A DNA stretch of 15,240 nt from DAOUAG01 sp034432935 (GCA_034432935.1 DAOUBD010000047.1:1-15240); one strand, 5' to 3'. Positions 6,470 to 14,091 are shown, numbered from the stretch's first letter. Translations and numbers: made by a program. Notes: a model not told the origin generated them from the letters alone.

Positions 6470-6533
6470 TGGCAGCGGCCGGACTTAGGCCGCCGGCCCG
6501 TGCCACAGATCAGAAGAGGAGGGCACCGCCAGT

Positions 6534-6542
6534 TGCTATACT
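6534..6542 (+). promoter_or_regulatory. Extended -10 element of ligA (leaderless type)
   Basis: TGCTATACT contains the TGn extension and TATACT (6537-6542), five of six consensus bases. Nine bases separate it from the ligA ATG at 6552, so the transcript would start within a few bases of the start codon. It has the same layout as the hisH element on the other strand. An AGGAGG at 6517-6522 lies too far upstream to serve the ligA ATG directly. Confidence 0.5.
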
Positions 6543-6551
6543 GGCCGTAAG

Positions 6552-8594
6552 ATGAGCTGCGGCATCGAACGGGTCCAAGAGGCGAGGATCAAGTCAGAGG
6601 AGCTGCGCTCCCAGATCAACTACCACGATTACCTCTATTATGTGAAAAACGCCCCTGAGATCAGCGACGCCGAGTACGACGAGCTGATGCGGCGCCTACG
6701 CGCCATCGAGGAGCACTATCCGGAGCTCATCACCCCGGACTCCCCGACGCAGCGGGTATCGGGCGCGCCAGTCGAGGCCTTCGGCGTAGTCCAGCACCGG
6801 GAGCCCATGCTCTCCCTGGCCAACGCCTTCAACTTCCACCAGCTCCAGGCATGGCATAAGCGGGTCGCCTCACTCACCGGGATCGAGGACTTCCAGATGG
6901 TCTGCGAGCCGAAGATCGATGGCCTCGCGGTGGCCTTGGTATACGAAAACGGCCGCTTCGTCCAGGGAGCCACCAGGGGCGACGGTTACCGGGGCGAGAA
7001 CATCACCGAGAACCTGCGCACCATTCGCAGCATCCCGATGCAGGTGCGGGGCGAAGGCTTTCCGGCGCGGTTCGAGGTCCGGGGCGAGGTCTACATGCCC
7101 AAGGCAGCTTTCGAACGCCTGAACAACGAACGGGCCGAGAGGGGCGAACCCCTCTTCGCCAACCCCCGCAACGCGGCCGCTGGCTCGGTGCGGCAGTTGG
7201 ACCCGAGGGTCACCGCCTCTCGCCGGCTGGACATCTGGGTCTACCAGTTGGGTTGGGCCGATGGCGACAGCCCCCGCACCCACTGGGATACCCTCCATTG
7301 GCTGAACGAGATGGGGTTCCGCATCAACCCTGAGATCCAGCGTTTCGGCGATCTGCGGCAGGTGGAGGACTACTACCGCAGTTGGATCGAGCGCCGGCAC
7401 AACCTGGAGTACGAGATCGACGGGATGGTGGTAAAGGTGGACGACAAGGCGCTCTGGGAGGAGCTGGGCTACGTGGGCCGCGAGCCCCGCTGGGCCATCG
7501 CCTACAAGTTCCCGCCCATCCAGGCCACTACGAAACTCCTCCGCATCGCTATCAACGTCGGCCGTACCGGCAGCCTCAACCCTTACGCCATCCTGGAGCC
7601 GGTGCAGGTGGGCGGCGTCATCGTCAAACAGGCCACCCTACACAACGAAGACGATATCCGCCGCAAGGACATCCGCGAGGGCGACACCGTTATCGTGCAG
7701 CGGGCAGGCGATGTGATACCCCAGGTGGTGGGCCCTGTTCTCAGCCGCCGTACGGGCGCCGAGGTACCCTTTCAGATGCCGCAGACCTGCCCCGCTTGCG
7801 GGGCCGAGACATACCGCCCGCCAGGCGAGGCCATGAGCTACTGCACCAACATCTCCTGCCCCGCCCAGATGTACCGGTGGATTACCCATTGGGCCAGCCG
7901 GGGGGCCATGGACATCGAGGGTTTGGGCGAGCAGTGGGTGGCCGTATTGCTGGACCGAGGGCTCATCGCAGACCCAGCGGACCTCTACTACCTCAAGCGC
8001 GACGATCTCTTGCGCCTGGAACGCATGGGGGAGAAGTCAGCCGATAACCTGCTGCGCAACATCGAGGCCTCCAAGAAACGCGGGCTGGGCCGCCTCCTCT
8101 TCGCCCTGGGCATCCGCCACGTCGGCAGCGAGATAGCCGAGCTCTTGGCCTCCCACTTCGGCAGCCTGGACGCCTTGGCGGCGGCCTCTTTCGAGGAGAT
8201 CCAGTCGGTGGAAGGCATCGGTCCGAAGATAGCCGAAAGCGTCCACAACTACTTTCGCGACCCCCAGAAGGTTCGCGTAATCGAGAAGCTGCGCCGGGCG
8301 GGCGTCCAGATGGAGCAAGAAGCCAGAAGGCCCGCGGAAGGCCCGCTGGCCGGCATGACCTTCGTCTTCACTGGCACCCTGGCGGCGATGCCGCGCAGCC
8401 GGGCCGAGGCGCTCGTTACCAATCTCGGCGCTCAGGCAGGGAGCAGCGTCACCCGTAAGACAACATACGTTGTGGCGGGATCGGATCCCGGCTCCAAACT
8501 CCAGAAGGCCCAGGAGTACGGGATTCCGGTGCTGGACGAGGACGGCTTCCTGCGTCTCCTGCGGGAGCACGGCATCCAGGCCCCGAAGGCGTGA
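6552..8594 (+). CDS. ligA: NAD-dependent DNA ligase
   Basis: LigA seals nicks in duplex DNA during replication and repair, using NAD. The 680-residue protein is full length. Domain Ia has the NAD-binding residues in YHDYLYYVKNAPEISDAEYD (24-43). The adenylated lysine is K121 in CEPKIDGLAVALVYENG. Other nucleotidyltransferase motifs include TRGDGYRGENITENLRTI (141-158) and YEIDGMVVKV (287-296). The OB fold follows, then a zinc finger with C413, C416, C431 and C436, then helix-hairpin-helix repeats including SVEGIGPKIAESV (552-564), and a C-terminal BRCT domain from about 598 (GMTFVFTGTL). No key residue is missing. The ATG is preceded by an extended -10 nine bases upstream, with no normally spaced ribosome site. 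The downstream lipoprotein nuclease begins 17 bases after the stop and may be co-transcribed. Confidence 0.98.
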   Translation: MSCGIERVQEARIKSEELRSQINYHDYLYYVKNAPEISDAEYDELMRRLRAIEEHYPELITPDSPTQRVSGAPVEAFGVVQHREPMLSLANAFNFHQLQAWHKRVASLTGIEDFQMVCEPKIDGLAVALVYENGRFVQGATRGDGYRGENITENLRTIRSIPMQVRGEGFPARFEVRGEVYMPKAAFERLNNERAERGEPLFANPRNAAAGSVRQLDPRVTASRRLDIWVYQLGWADGDSPRTHWDTLHWLNEMGFRINPEIQRFGDLRQVEDYYRSWIERRHNLEYEIDGMVVKVDDKALWEELGYVGREPRWAIAYKFPPIQATTKLLRIAINVGRTGSLNPYAILEPVQVGGVIVKQATLHNEDDIRRKDIREGDTVIVQRAGDVIPQVVGPVLSRRTGAEVPFQMPQTCPACGAETYRPPGEAMSYCTNISCPAQMYRWITHWASRGAMDIEGLGEQWVAVLLDRGLIADPADLYYLKRDDLLRLERMGEKSADNLLRNIEASKKRGLGRLLFALGIRHVGSEIAELLASHFGSLDALAAASFEEIQSVEGIGPKIAESVHNYFRDPQKVRVIEKLRRAGVQMEQEARRPAEGPLAGMTFVFTGTLAAMPRSRAEALVTNLGAQAGSSVTRKTTYVVAGSDPGSKLQKAQEYGIPVLDEDGFLRLLREHGIQAPKA

Positions 8595-8610
8595 GGAGCT
8601 GAGGCTCCGG

Positions 8611-9420
8611 ATGCGCTGCCTCCTCTCCTGCCTGATCCTGGCCTCCATCCTCCTGGCCGCCTGCGAAACGCAACAGGGGGGCTCCGCTACCCCGTCCACC
8701 ACGGGACCGCCAGCCGCGGCCCCTCCGGCCGAGACTACGGCGGCTACCACAGCACCGACGCCACTGGCCAGCCACACCGTGGCGCCCTTCCCAGCCGGTG
8801 CCGTCGAAGCCACCGTCACCAGGGTCATCGACGGCGACACCATCGAAGTGGAGCTCGATGGACAGGTCTACAAGGTCCGCTACATTGGCATCGATACGCC
8901 CGAGACGGTGGACCCCCAACAGCCGGTGCAGTGCTTCGGGCGCGAAGCCGCCGAACGCAACCGCCAACTGGTGGCAGGCCGTACCGTAGGGCTGGAGAAG
9001 GACGTGTCGGAGACCGACCGGTACGGACGCCTGTTGCGCTACGTCTGGGTCGATGGGGAGATGGTCAACGCGGTGCTCGTCCAGGAGGGCTATGCGATGG
9101 CATCCACGTACCCGCCCGACGTGAAGTATGCCGGCCTCTTCGCGTCTCTCCAGGCGCAGGCCCGGGAGGCGAGCCGCGGCCTGTGGGGAACCGCTTGTTC
9201 ATCGCCGACGCCGGCGCAAGCAGCCGCCGGCGTTTGCGACTACTCGGGCACCTCGCAGCCCGTCATCAAGGGCAACATCAGCAGCAGCGGTGAGAAGATC
9301 TACCACGTTCCGGGGGGCGAGTACTACGACAAGACGGTGATAGACGAGGCCAAGGGGGAGCGCTGGTTCTGCACCGAGGCCGAGGCCATAGCGGCGGGCT
9401 GGCGCCGGTCGAAGCGCTGA
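8611..9420 (+). CDS. Secreted lipoprotein thermonuclease (staphylococcal nuclease-like) with C-terminal module
   Basis: The 269-residue protein begins with a short lipoprotein signal, MRCLLSCLILASILLAAC, whose lipobox cysteine is C18. A Pro/Thr/Ala-rich linker (about 24-60) follows, consistent with anchoring to the outer face of the membrane. Residues 67-193 form a staphylococcal nuclease domain: VIDGDTIEV, VRYIGIDTPE and DRYGRLLRYVW give R90, E98 and R140, matching R35, E43 and R87 of the S. aureus enzyme, and D76 and D95 match its calcium ligands. It should therefore cleave DNA and/or RNA outside the cell. The C-terminal part (209-269) contains KGNISSSGEKIYHVPGGEYY and ERWFCTEAEAIAAGWR, a module I recall on other nucleases and surface proteins; its role is unclear. 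The chosen ATG has GAGG six bases upstream and starts the signal peptide; upstream in-frame codons overlap ligA and encode no signal. Confidence 0.9.
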   Translation: MRCLLSCLILASILLAACETQQGGSATPSTTGPPAAAPPAETTAATTAPTPLASHTVAPFPAGAVEATVTRVIDGDTIEVELDGQVYKVRYIGIDTPETVDPQQPVQCFGREAAERNRQLVAGRTVGLEKDVSETDRYGRLLRYVWVDGEMVNAVLVQEGYAMASTYPPDVKYAGLFASLQAQAREASRGLWGTACSSPTPAQAAAGVCDYSGTSQPVIKGNISSSGEKIYHVPGGEYYDKTVIDEAKGERWFCTEAEAIAAGWRRSKR

Positions 9421-9472
9421 GGGCGTCGGTGGGCGCAACCGGCGGCCCTCCGGAAGCGTTGTAAGAGATGAT

Positions 9473-9504
9473 GGCGGCAGCCAGCTTTTGCAGGCGCTGC
9501 CGCC
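9473..9504. repeat. Inverted repeat overlapping the mreB promoter region
   Basis: GGCGGCAGC (9473-9481) and GCTGCCGCC (9496-9504) form a perfect 9-bp inverted repeat around a 14-base spacer. It covers the expected -35 region of the promoter whose -10 is at 9512-9517. No T-run follows, so it is not an obvious terminator for the nuclease gene. It could be an operator or an incidental GC-rich palindrome. The rest of 9421-9576 shows no gene. Confidence 0.4.
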
Positions 9505-9517
9505 GGTTAGGTATAAT
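9488..9517 (+). promoter_or_regulatory. Promoter of the mre/mrd operon
   Basis: A perfect TATAAT sits at 9512-9517. The best -35 candidate is TTGCAG (9488-9493) with an 18-base spacer, which is weak. Transcription would start near 9524, giving a leader of about 53 bases before the mreB TTG. The leader contains a small hairpin, CCCGC (9530-9534) with GCGGG (9537-9541), followed by GGAG at 9565-9568 as the ribosome site. Confidence 0.6.
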
Positions 9518-9576
9518 GCCTTCGGCCGGCCCGCCAGCGGGACGGCCACAACGCCCTGCTTTTTGGAGTTGCGAGG

Positions 9577-10641
9577 TTGCCCCTAAACCCGTTTAACGCG
9601 CTGCTGGGCCTCTTTTCCCATGACGTTGCGATAGATCTAGGGACCGCCAACACCCTGGTTATGGTCAGGGGCAGAGGGATCGTCATCGACGAGCCCTCAG
9701 TGGTCGCCATCGACCGCATCAACAAAAAGATACTGGCCATCGGCGCCGAGGCCAAACGCATGGTAGGCCGCACCCCCGCCGATATCGTTGCCGTCCGCCC
9801 CCTGCGCGACGGTGTGATCTCGGACTTCGCGGTTACCGAGAAGATGCTCCACTACTTCATCCGCTCCGTGCACGAGCACTTCGGTTTCGGCCTCCCCAGG
9901 CCACGAGTCTCCATCGGCATCCCATCCGGCGTGACCGAGGTGGAGAAGCGGGCCGTGCACGATGCCGCCCTGAACGCCGGGGCTCGGGCCGCGTACCTCA
10001 TCGAGGAGCCGATGGCGGCGGCCATCGGCGCAGGGCTGCCGGTCATGGAGCCGGGGGGCTCGATGATCGTGGACATCGGCGGCGGCACCACAGAGGTGGC
10101 CGTCATATCCATGGGCGGCATAGTGGTAGCTACGTCCATCCGCACAGCGGGCGACGAGATGGACCAGGACATCGTCTCCTACGCCCGCCAGGTGCATAAC
10201 ATGCTCATCGGCGAGAGGACAGCCGAGGAGGTGAAGATCGAAGCCGGCTCTGCCTACCCGCTGGAGCGTGAGATAACCATCGAACTCAAGGGCCGTGACC
10301 TGGCCACGGGCCTGCCCAAGGCCGTCGAGGTGAGCAGCGTGGAGATCAGGGACGCCCTCTCGGGCTCGGTCAACGCAATCGTAGAGTCAGTACGCCAGAC
10401 CATCGAGATCACGCCCCCGGAGCTGGTGGCGGACATTATGAGCACCGGAATTATTTTGGCAGGCGGGGGCGCTCTCCTGAGGGGCCTGGACAGGCGCCTG
10501 TCCCAGGAGACCCGATTCCCTGTCTACGTGGCCGAAGAGCCGTTGACCTGCGTGGTGCGGGGAGCGGCCGAAGTGTTGGAGGAGGCGGCCATCCTAAGGA
10601 AGCTCCAGGCGAGACTGAATACAAGGAAGGCGCCGCACTAG
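9577..10641 (+). CDS. mreB: Rod shape-determining protein MreB (bacterial actin)
   Basis: MreB polymerises on the inner face of the membrane and positions the lateral cell-wall synthesis complex. The 354-residue protein has the actin-fold nucleotide motifs: phosphate-1 DLGTANT (20-26), connect-1 with EEPMAAAIGAG (143-153), phosphate-2 DIGGGTTEVAV (166-176) and the adenosine motif ILAGGGALLRG (293-303). The N-terminal FNALLGLF may be a short amphipathic membrane anchor. The start is TTG, supported by GGAG eight bases upstream and by the family-typical start position about 15 residues before the first motif. It is the first gene of the mreBCD-mrdA-rodA operon and has its own TATAAT promoter. 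An 8-bp GC hairpin encloses its stop codon, and 63 bases separate it from mreC. Confidence 0.97.
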   Translation: MPLNPFNALLGLFSHDVAIDLGTANTLVMVRGRGIVIDEPSVVAIDRINKKILAIGAEAKRMVGRTPADIVAVRPLRDGVISDFAVTEKMLHYFIRSVHEHFGFGLPRPRVSIGIPSGVTEVEKRAVHDAALNAGARAAYLIEEPMAAAIGAGLPVMEPGGSMIVDIGGGTTEVAVISMGGIVVATSIRTAGDEMDQDIVSYARQVHNMLIGERTAEEVKIEAGSAYPLEREITIELKGRDLATGLPKAVEVSSVEIRDALSGSVNAIVESVRQTIEITPPELVADIMSTGIILAGGGALLRGLDRRLSQETRFPVYVAEEPLTCVVRGAAEVLEEAAILRKLQARLNTRKAPH

Positions 10642-10648
10642 CGGCGCC
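10629..10648 (+). other. Stable hairpin enclosing the mreB stop codon
   Basis: GGCGCCGC (10629-10636) and GCGGCGCC (10641-10648) form a perfect all-GC 8-bp stem with the loop ACTA. The mreB TAG stop (10639-10641) lies at the loop and stem edge. No T-run follows, so it is unlikely to be a full terminator. It may instead act as an mRNA processing or stability element that sets a higher MreB level relative to the downstream genes. Confidence 0.55.
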
Positions 10649-10704
10649 ATGGGTCCTGCGCTCGGAGGCGAAGGGGGCAGGCGCAGACCAGAGGCTAGCG
10701 AGAG

Positions 10705-11637
10705 ATGCGAGTGACCTGGTGGCTGGCGATAGTCGTAACCATCAGCCTCACCAGCATCGCCTTGTCCCATTACCGCGCCCTGGACCCCTTGCAAAACCTC
10801 TCCCTAACGGTATCAGCTCCCCTTCAAGGCAGCCTCAGGGACCTGGCCTCCCCCATTAACGACTTCTTCCAAGGAATCGTCGATCGCGGCCGAATCGCCC
10901 GGGAGAACGAGCGGCTGCGGGAGGAGAACGAACGGCTGAAGGCGGATCTGGCCAGCGGGCAGGACGCAGCCCAAAGGGTCCGCGAGCTGGAAGATGCCCT
11001 AGGGGTGAAGCAGACGCGTCCTGAGGACCAGCTTCTCGCCGCCAACGTCGTCGGACAGGAGATATCCGGGCTAAAGCGGGCCATCGCCATCGACCGCGGC
11101 CTTTCCGATGGCGTGGACGAGGGCATGGTGGTGCTGTCCAGGAATGGCACGCTGGTGGGGACCGTCTCCAGGGCCTACCAGGACTTCGCCTGGGTCCGCC
11201 TGGTGACGGACCCCGACAGCGCGGTAAACGCGCAAGTGACGGCCGCGGCCAGCCCTGCGGCTCCGACTCCGGCGCCCGTTCTGACCGCCACACCGATACC
11301 GCAGGAATCGCCCGCGCCTGCGCCCCAAGGTCCGGAAGGCCAAGGGGGAGCCGAGGCCACGCCGGTTCGCGCCGTCGCAGAGGGGGATCTGAGGCGAGGT
11401 CTCGTCCTTGATCTGCTTCCTCCCGATGCCGCGGTCCAACCTGGCAGCCTGGTCACCACCTCAGGCCTGGGCGGCAACTACCCGCGCGGTATCCTGATCG
11501 CCACCGTGAAGTCGGTGGAGGAGCGGCCCCAGTCGCCCTTCAAGAGGGCCACCCTGGAGCCTGTGGCCGACCTATCGGCGCTGGATACCGTGCTGGTCAT
11601 CATAAGCTTCCGGCCCGCGAGGTTGTCAGCCCCATGA
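10705..11637 (+). CDS. mreC: Rod shape-determining protein MreC, with a low-complexity insert
   Basis: MreC links cytoplasmic MreB to the extracytoplasmic wall enzymes and activates PBP2. The 310-residue protein has one N-terminal membrane helix (about 5-23), a coiled-coil segment rich in Arg/Glu/Leu repeats (about 62-100), then the paired beta domains: LLAANVVGQEISGLKRAIAI (110-129), DGVDEGMVVLSRNGTLVGTV (135-154), and PGSLVTTSGLGGNYPRGILI (246-265). Between NAQV and LRRGLVLDLLP a Pro/Ala/Thr/Gln-rich stretch of about 45 residues (about 179-225) replaces the short segment normally found there. The ATG is preceded by purine-rich GAGG/GAGAG sequence. It ends in an ATGA overlap with mreD, so the two are translationally coupled. 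Confidence 0.93.
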   Translation: MRVTWWLAIVVTISLTSIALSHYRALDPLQNLSLTVSAPLQGSLRDLASPINDFFQGIVDRGRIARENERLREENERLKADLASGQDAAQRVRELEDALGVKQTRPEDQLLAANVVGQEISGLKRAIAIDRGLSDGVDEGMVVLSRNGTLVGTVSRAYQDFAWVRLVTDPDSAVNAQVTAAASPAAPTPAPVLTATPIPQESPAPAPQGPEGQGGAEATPVRAVAEGDLRRGLVLDLLPPDAAVQPGSLVTTSGLGGNYPRGILIATVKSVEERPQSPFKRATLEPVADLSALDTVLVIISFRPARLSAP

Positions 11638-12152
11638 GGTACGCCGTGGCCCTAGCCGCCGCCTTTTTCTTGGCGGCCTTCAGCGTGTCCGCCATGCCCT
11701 ACGTCAAGGTCCTCGGCGCAACCCCAGACCTGGTGCTCATCTTCGCAGCCTGCTGGACCGCCGTTCGAGGCCGCAGCGAGGCCATGCTGGTGATACCCCT
11801 CGCGGGGCTCATGAAGGACCTAGCGGGCAGCGGCCCTTTGGGGATGTCGGCGCTGGGCATGGCGGTCATGGTTCCCCTCTCGGCCCTGGTGGAGATAAGG
11901 GCCATGGACAGCCAGTTCCTCCCCGCCGTTATCATCGTGGCCCTCGCGAGCCTCACCAACAGCCTCGTCAGCATGGCGGTTCTGGCTGCTATGGGGGAAG
12001 GCCTGCCGGTGCTCGAAGCCCTGCGCTGGGCCGTAGTTCCGGGGATCGTCGTGAACGCCCTCTTCACAGCCGTAATATACGTGCCCCTGAGCTGGTTCGG
12101 CCCCAAGCAGCGGCCAGGATTCCTAGATGCGAGGGGCCTAACAGCCTTATGA
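11634..12152 (+). CDS. mreD: Rod shape-determining membrane protein MreD
   Basis: The 172-residue hydrophobic protein has about five to six predicted spans (near 3-22, 31-44, 50-64, 68-87, 95-118 and 131-154). It contains the typical TPDLVLIFAACWTAVRG segment (30-46) with the conserved PDL motif, and a GLMKDLAGSGPLGMSAL segment (58-74) of the kind conserved in MreD. MreD is an accessory membrane subunit of the elongasome that balances MreC action on PBP2. Sequence conservation in this family is low, so the identification rests on these motifs plus its position between mreC and mrdA. The ATG overlaps the mreC stop. The next gene begins 10 bases after the stop. Confidence 0.9.
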   Translation: MRYAVALAAAFFLAAFSVSAMPYVKVLGATPDLVLIFAACWTAVRGRSEAMLVIPLAGLMKDLAGSGPLGMSALGMAVMVPLSALVEIRAMDSQFLPAVIIVALASLTNSLVSMAVLAAMGEGLPVLEALRWAVVPGIVVNALFTAVIYVPLSWFGPKQRPGFLDARGLTAL

Positions 12153-12162
12153 GGGAACTTCA

Positions 12163-14091
12163 GTGAGGCTTTTCAACGAGCGCAGGCGCTGGAAGGCGGA
12201 CGACCCTAAGAGAGATAGGCCGCAGCAGCGAGAGCGGGAGCCTGGCTATGGCCCCGTGATGTTCGCGGCTCTCCGCGCTTTAGTTATCCTGCTCTTCGGC
12301 ATCCTCGTCGTTCAACTTATCAATCTTCAGGTCATCCAGGGCGCGGAATACAAACGGAAGGCGGAGACCAACGCCCTGAGGGAGGTCCCAGTCCCCGCTG
12401 CCAGGGGCCTCATCTACGACCGGAACGGACGCCCCCTCGTGCAGAACTCGGCGCGCTTCTCGATAGCCATCGTCCCGGGCGACCTGCCGGAGCGCGGCGA
12501 GGAGGGCGTGTACCGGCAGATCTCGCGCGTTGTGGGAATGACGGTGGAGGAGATCCGGGCCAAGGTGCAGGAGGGTCTCGACCTCCGTGGGCCTTATAGC
12601 CCGGCCATCATCAAAGAGAACCTGGACCGGGACACGGCCCTCACCCTCATGGAGTTGGAGCCCCATGCGCCCGGCCTCAAGGTGCTGGTCGAGCCGTCAC
12701 GCCTCTACCTCACCGGATCCCTTCTCTCCCACGTGCTGGGTTATGTCGGCCCCATTTCTGCCGAGGAATACGCCGAACTGAAGGACAAAGGCTATCTGTA
12801 TCAAGACTACCTTGGCAAAACGGGGGTGGAGTATACCTACGAGGCCCAGTTGCGGGGGAAGCAGGGCAAGAAGCTCGTGGAAGTCGACGCCCTGGGGCGC
12901 GAACTGAGGGTGGTGTCAGAGCGCCGGCCTGTCGACGGAGCGAACCTGGTGCTGAGCATCGACCTAGACCTACAGAAGAAGGTGGCGGAGGTCCTCCAAC
13001 AGTATGCTGGCAGCTCCGAAAACGCGTCGGCCGCGGTCATGGACGTGAGGACTGGCGAGATTCTGGCCATGGCTTCGCTACCGACCTTCGATAACAACGC
13101 CTTCTCCAACCCTATGACGGAGGAAGAGCTGGCGGCCCTCGTCAACGCTCCCGGCAAGCCCCTCGTCAACCACGCCATCGCGGAGCGTTACCCTCCCGGC
13201 AGCACTTTCAAGACGATTGTGGGCTCGGCAGCCCTCCAGGAGGGCGTTGCCAGTCCATCCACCACCATAACCAGCCGGGGTTACATCACCGTCGCCAATG
13301 AGTTCGACCCCAACATCATCTACGTGTATCCCGACTGGGCGCCGCTAGGGACCCTCGACTTCTATGGCGGCCTGGCCATGTCCTCCAACGTTTACTTCTA
13401 CTACCTCGCCGGCGGAAAGCCCGACGAGGGGTTTCACGGCCTCGGCGAAGAGAAGGTGGCCCAATATGCCCGGGCCTTTGGACTGGGGGCGCCTACCGGA
13501 ATCGACCTCCCGGGAGAGTCTCCTGGCCTCGTGCCAGACGCAGCCTGGAAGGAGGAGAGCTTGGGGGAGCCCTGGACCTTGGGCGATACCTACAACTTCG
13601 GCATCGGACAAGGATACGTCGCGGCCACTCCCTTGCAGATGCTGAGGGCAGTGGCCGCCATCGCCAACGGGGGCCATCTGCTCACGCCTCATGTCGCGAA
13701 GGAGCTGCGGGACAGCCACGGCAACCTCCTTCGGGCGCTGGAGTTCCCGGAGCGCGGCACCGTGCCTGTCAGTCCCGAGAACCTGGCGACGGTGCGCGCC
13801 GGGATGCGCCGGTCTGTCACCGATGGGGTGGCCAAGGCCGCCGCCATCGCCAACGTGGCGGTGGCAGGAAAGACGGGGACCGCCGAGTTCGGCGAGGTGC
13901 AACCCAATGGCAAGCACCCCACCCACGGCTGGTTCGTGGGCTTCGCCCCGTACGATGACCCGCAGATTGCCGTAGTGGTCTTCGTCCAGCGGGGCTCCGG
14001 CGGCGCCGACGCCTCACCGGCCGCTGCGCAGATCATGGACTACTACTTCAACGGCCCGCGCCTCGCCAGCCAGACGGGAGGAGCGCAGTGA
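12163..14091 (+). CDS. mrdA: Penicillin-binding protein 2, elongation-specific transpeptidase
   Basis: PBP2 cross-links peptidoglycan outside the membrane as the partner of RodA. The 642-residue class B PBP has a basic cytoplasmic N-terminus, a single membrane helix (about 31-53), the pedestal domain starting with the conserved VPVPAARGLIYDRNGRPLV (75-93), and the transpeptidase domain. The three active-site motifs are intact: STFK (catalytic S347), SSN (407-409) and KTG (570-572, within VAGKTGTAEFG). FGIGQGYVAATPLQML (479-494) is also typical. No PASTA domain is present. The GTG start at 12163 has GAGGGA 7-12 bases upstream. Its stop overlaps the rodA GTG start, consistent with coupled, stoichiometric production. 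Confidence 0.97.
   Translation: MRLFNERRRWKADDPKRDRPQQREREPGYGPVMFAALRALVILLFGILVVQLINLQVIQGAEYKRKAETNALREVPVPAARGLIYDRNGRPLVQNSARFSIAIVPGDLPERGEEGVYRQISRVVGMTVEEIRAKVQEGLDLRGPYSPAIIKENLDRDTALTLMELEPHAPGLKVLVEPSRLYLTGSLLSHVLGYVGPISAEEYAELKDKGYLYQDYLGKTGVEYTYEAQLRGKQGKKLVEVDALGRELRVVSERRPVDGANLVLSIDLDLQKKVAEVLQQYAGSSENASAAVMDVRTGEILAMASLPTFDNNAFSNPMTEEELAALVNAPGKPLVNHAIAERYPPGSTFKTIVGSAALQEGVASPSTTITSRGYITVANEFDPNIIYVYPDWAPLGTLDFYGGLAMSSNVYFYYLAGGKPDEGFHGLGEEKVAQYARAFGLGAPTGIDLPGESPGLVPDAAWKEESLGEPWTLGDTYNFGIGQGYVAATPLQMLRAVAAIANGGHLLTPHVAKELRDSHGNLLRALEFPERGTVPVSPENLATVRAGMRRSVTDGVAKAAAIANVAVAGKTGTAEFGEVQPNGKHPTHGWFVGFAPYDDPQIAVVVFVQRGSGGADASPAAAQIMDYYFNGPRLASQTGGAQ

Noticed and set aside
6477..6498. 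GGCCGG...CCGGCC inverted repeat in the hisH-ligA gap as an operator
   Set aside because: A 6-bp all-GC palindrome with a 10-base spacer is expected by chance at this base composition.
6455..6551. Histidine leader peptide, T-box or riboswitch ahead of hisH
   Set aside because: The gap is 97 bp, with no His-codon run, no T-box motif and no attenuator-like stem followed by a T-run.
8470..8610. Longer N-terminus for the thermonuclease (start at 8470)
   Set aside because: The added 47 residues overlap ligA, are Arg/Ser-rich, and would hide the lipoprotein signal. The ATG at 8611 has a suitable ribosome site.
8037..8843. 268-residue minus-strand open frame opposite ligA and the nuclease gene
   Set aside because: It overlaps the ligA HhH/BRCT region and the nuclease signal peptide on the other strand, and has no family features.
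13345..13926. 193-residue minus-strand open frame opposite mrdA
   Set aside because: It mirrors the conserved transpeptidase region; the translation is His/Gly/Leu-rich and unrecognisable.
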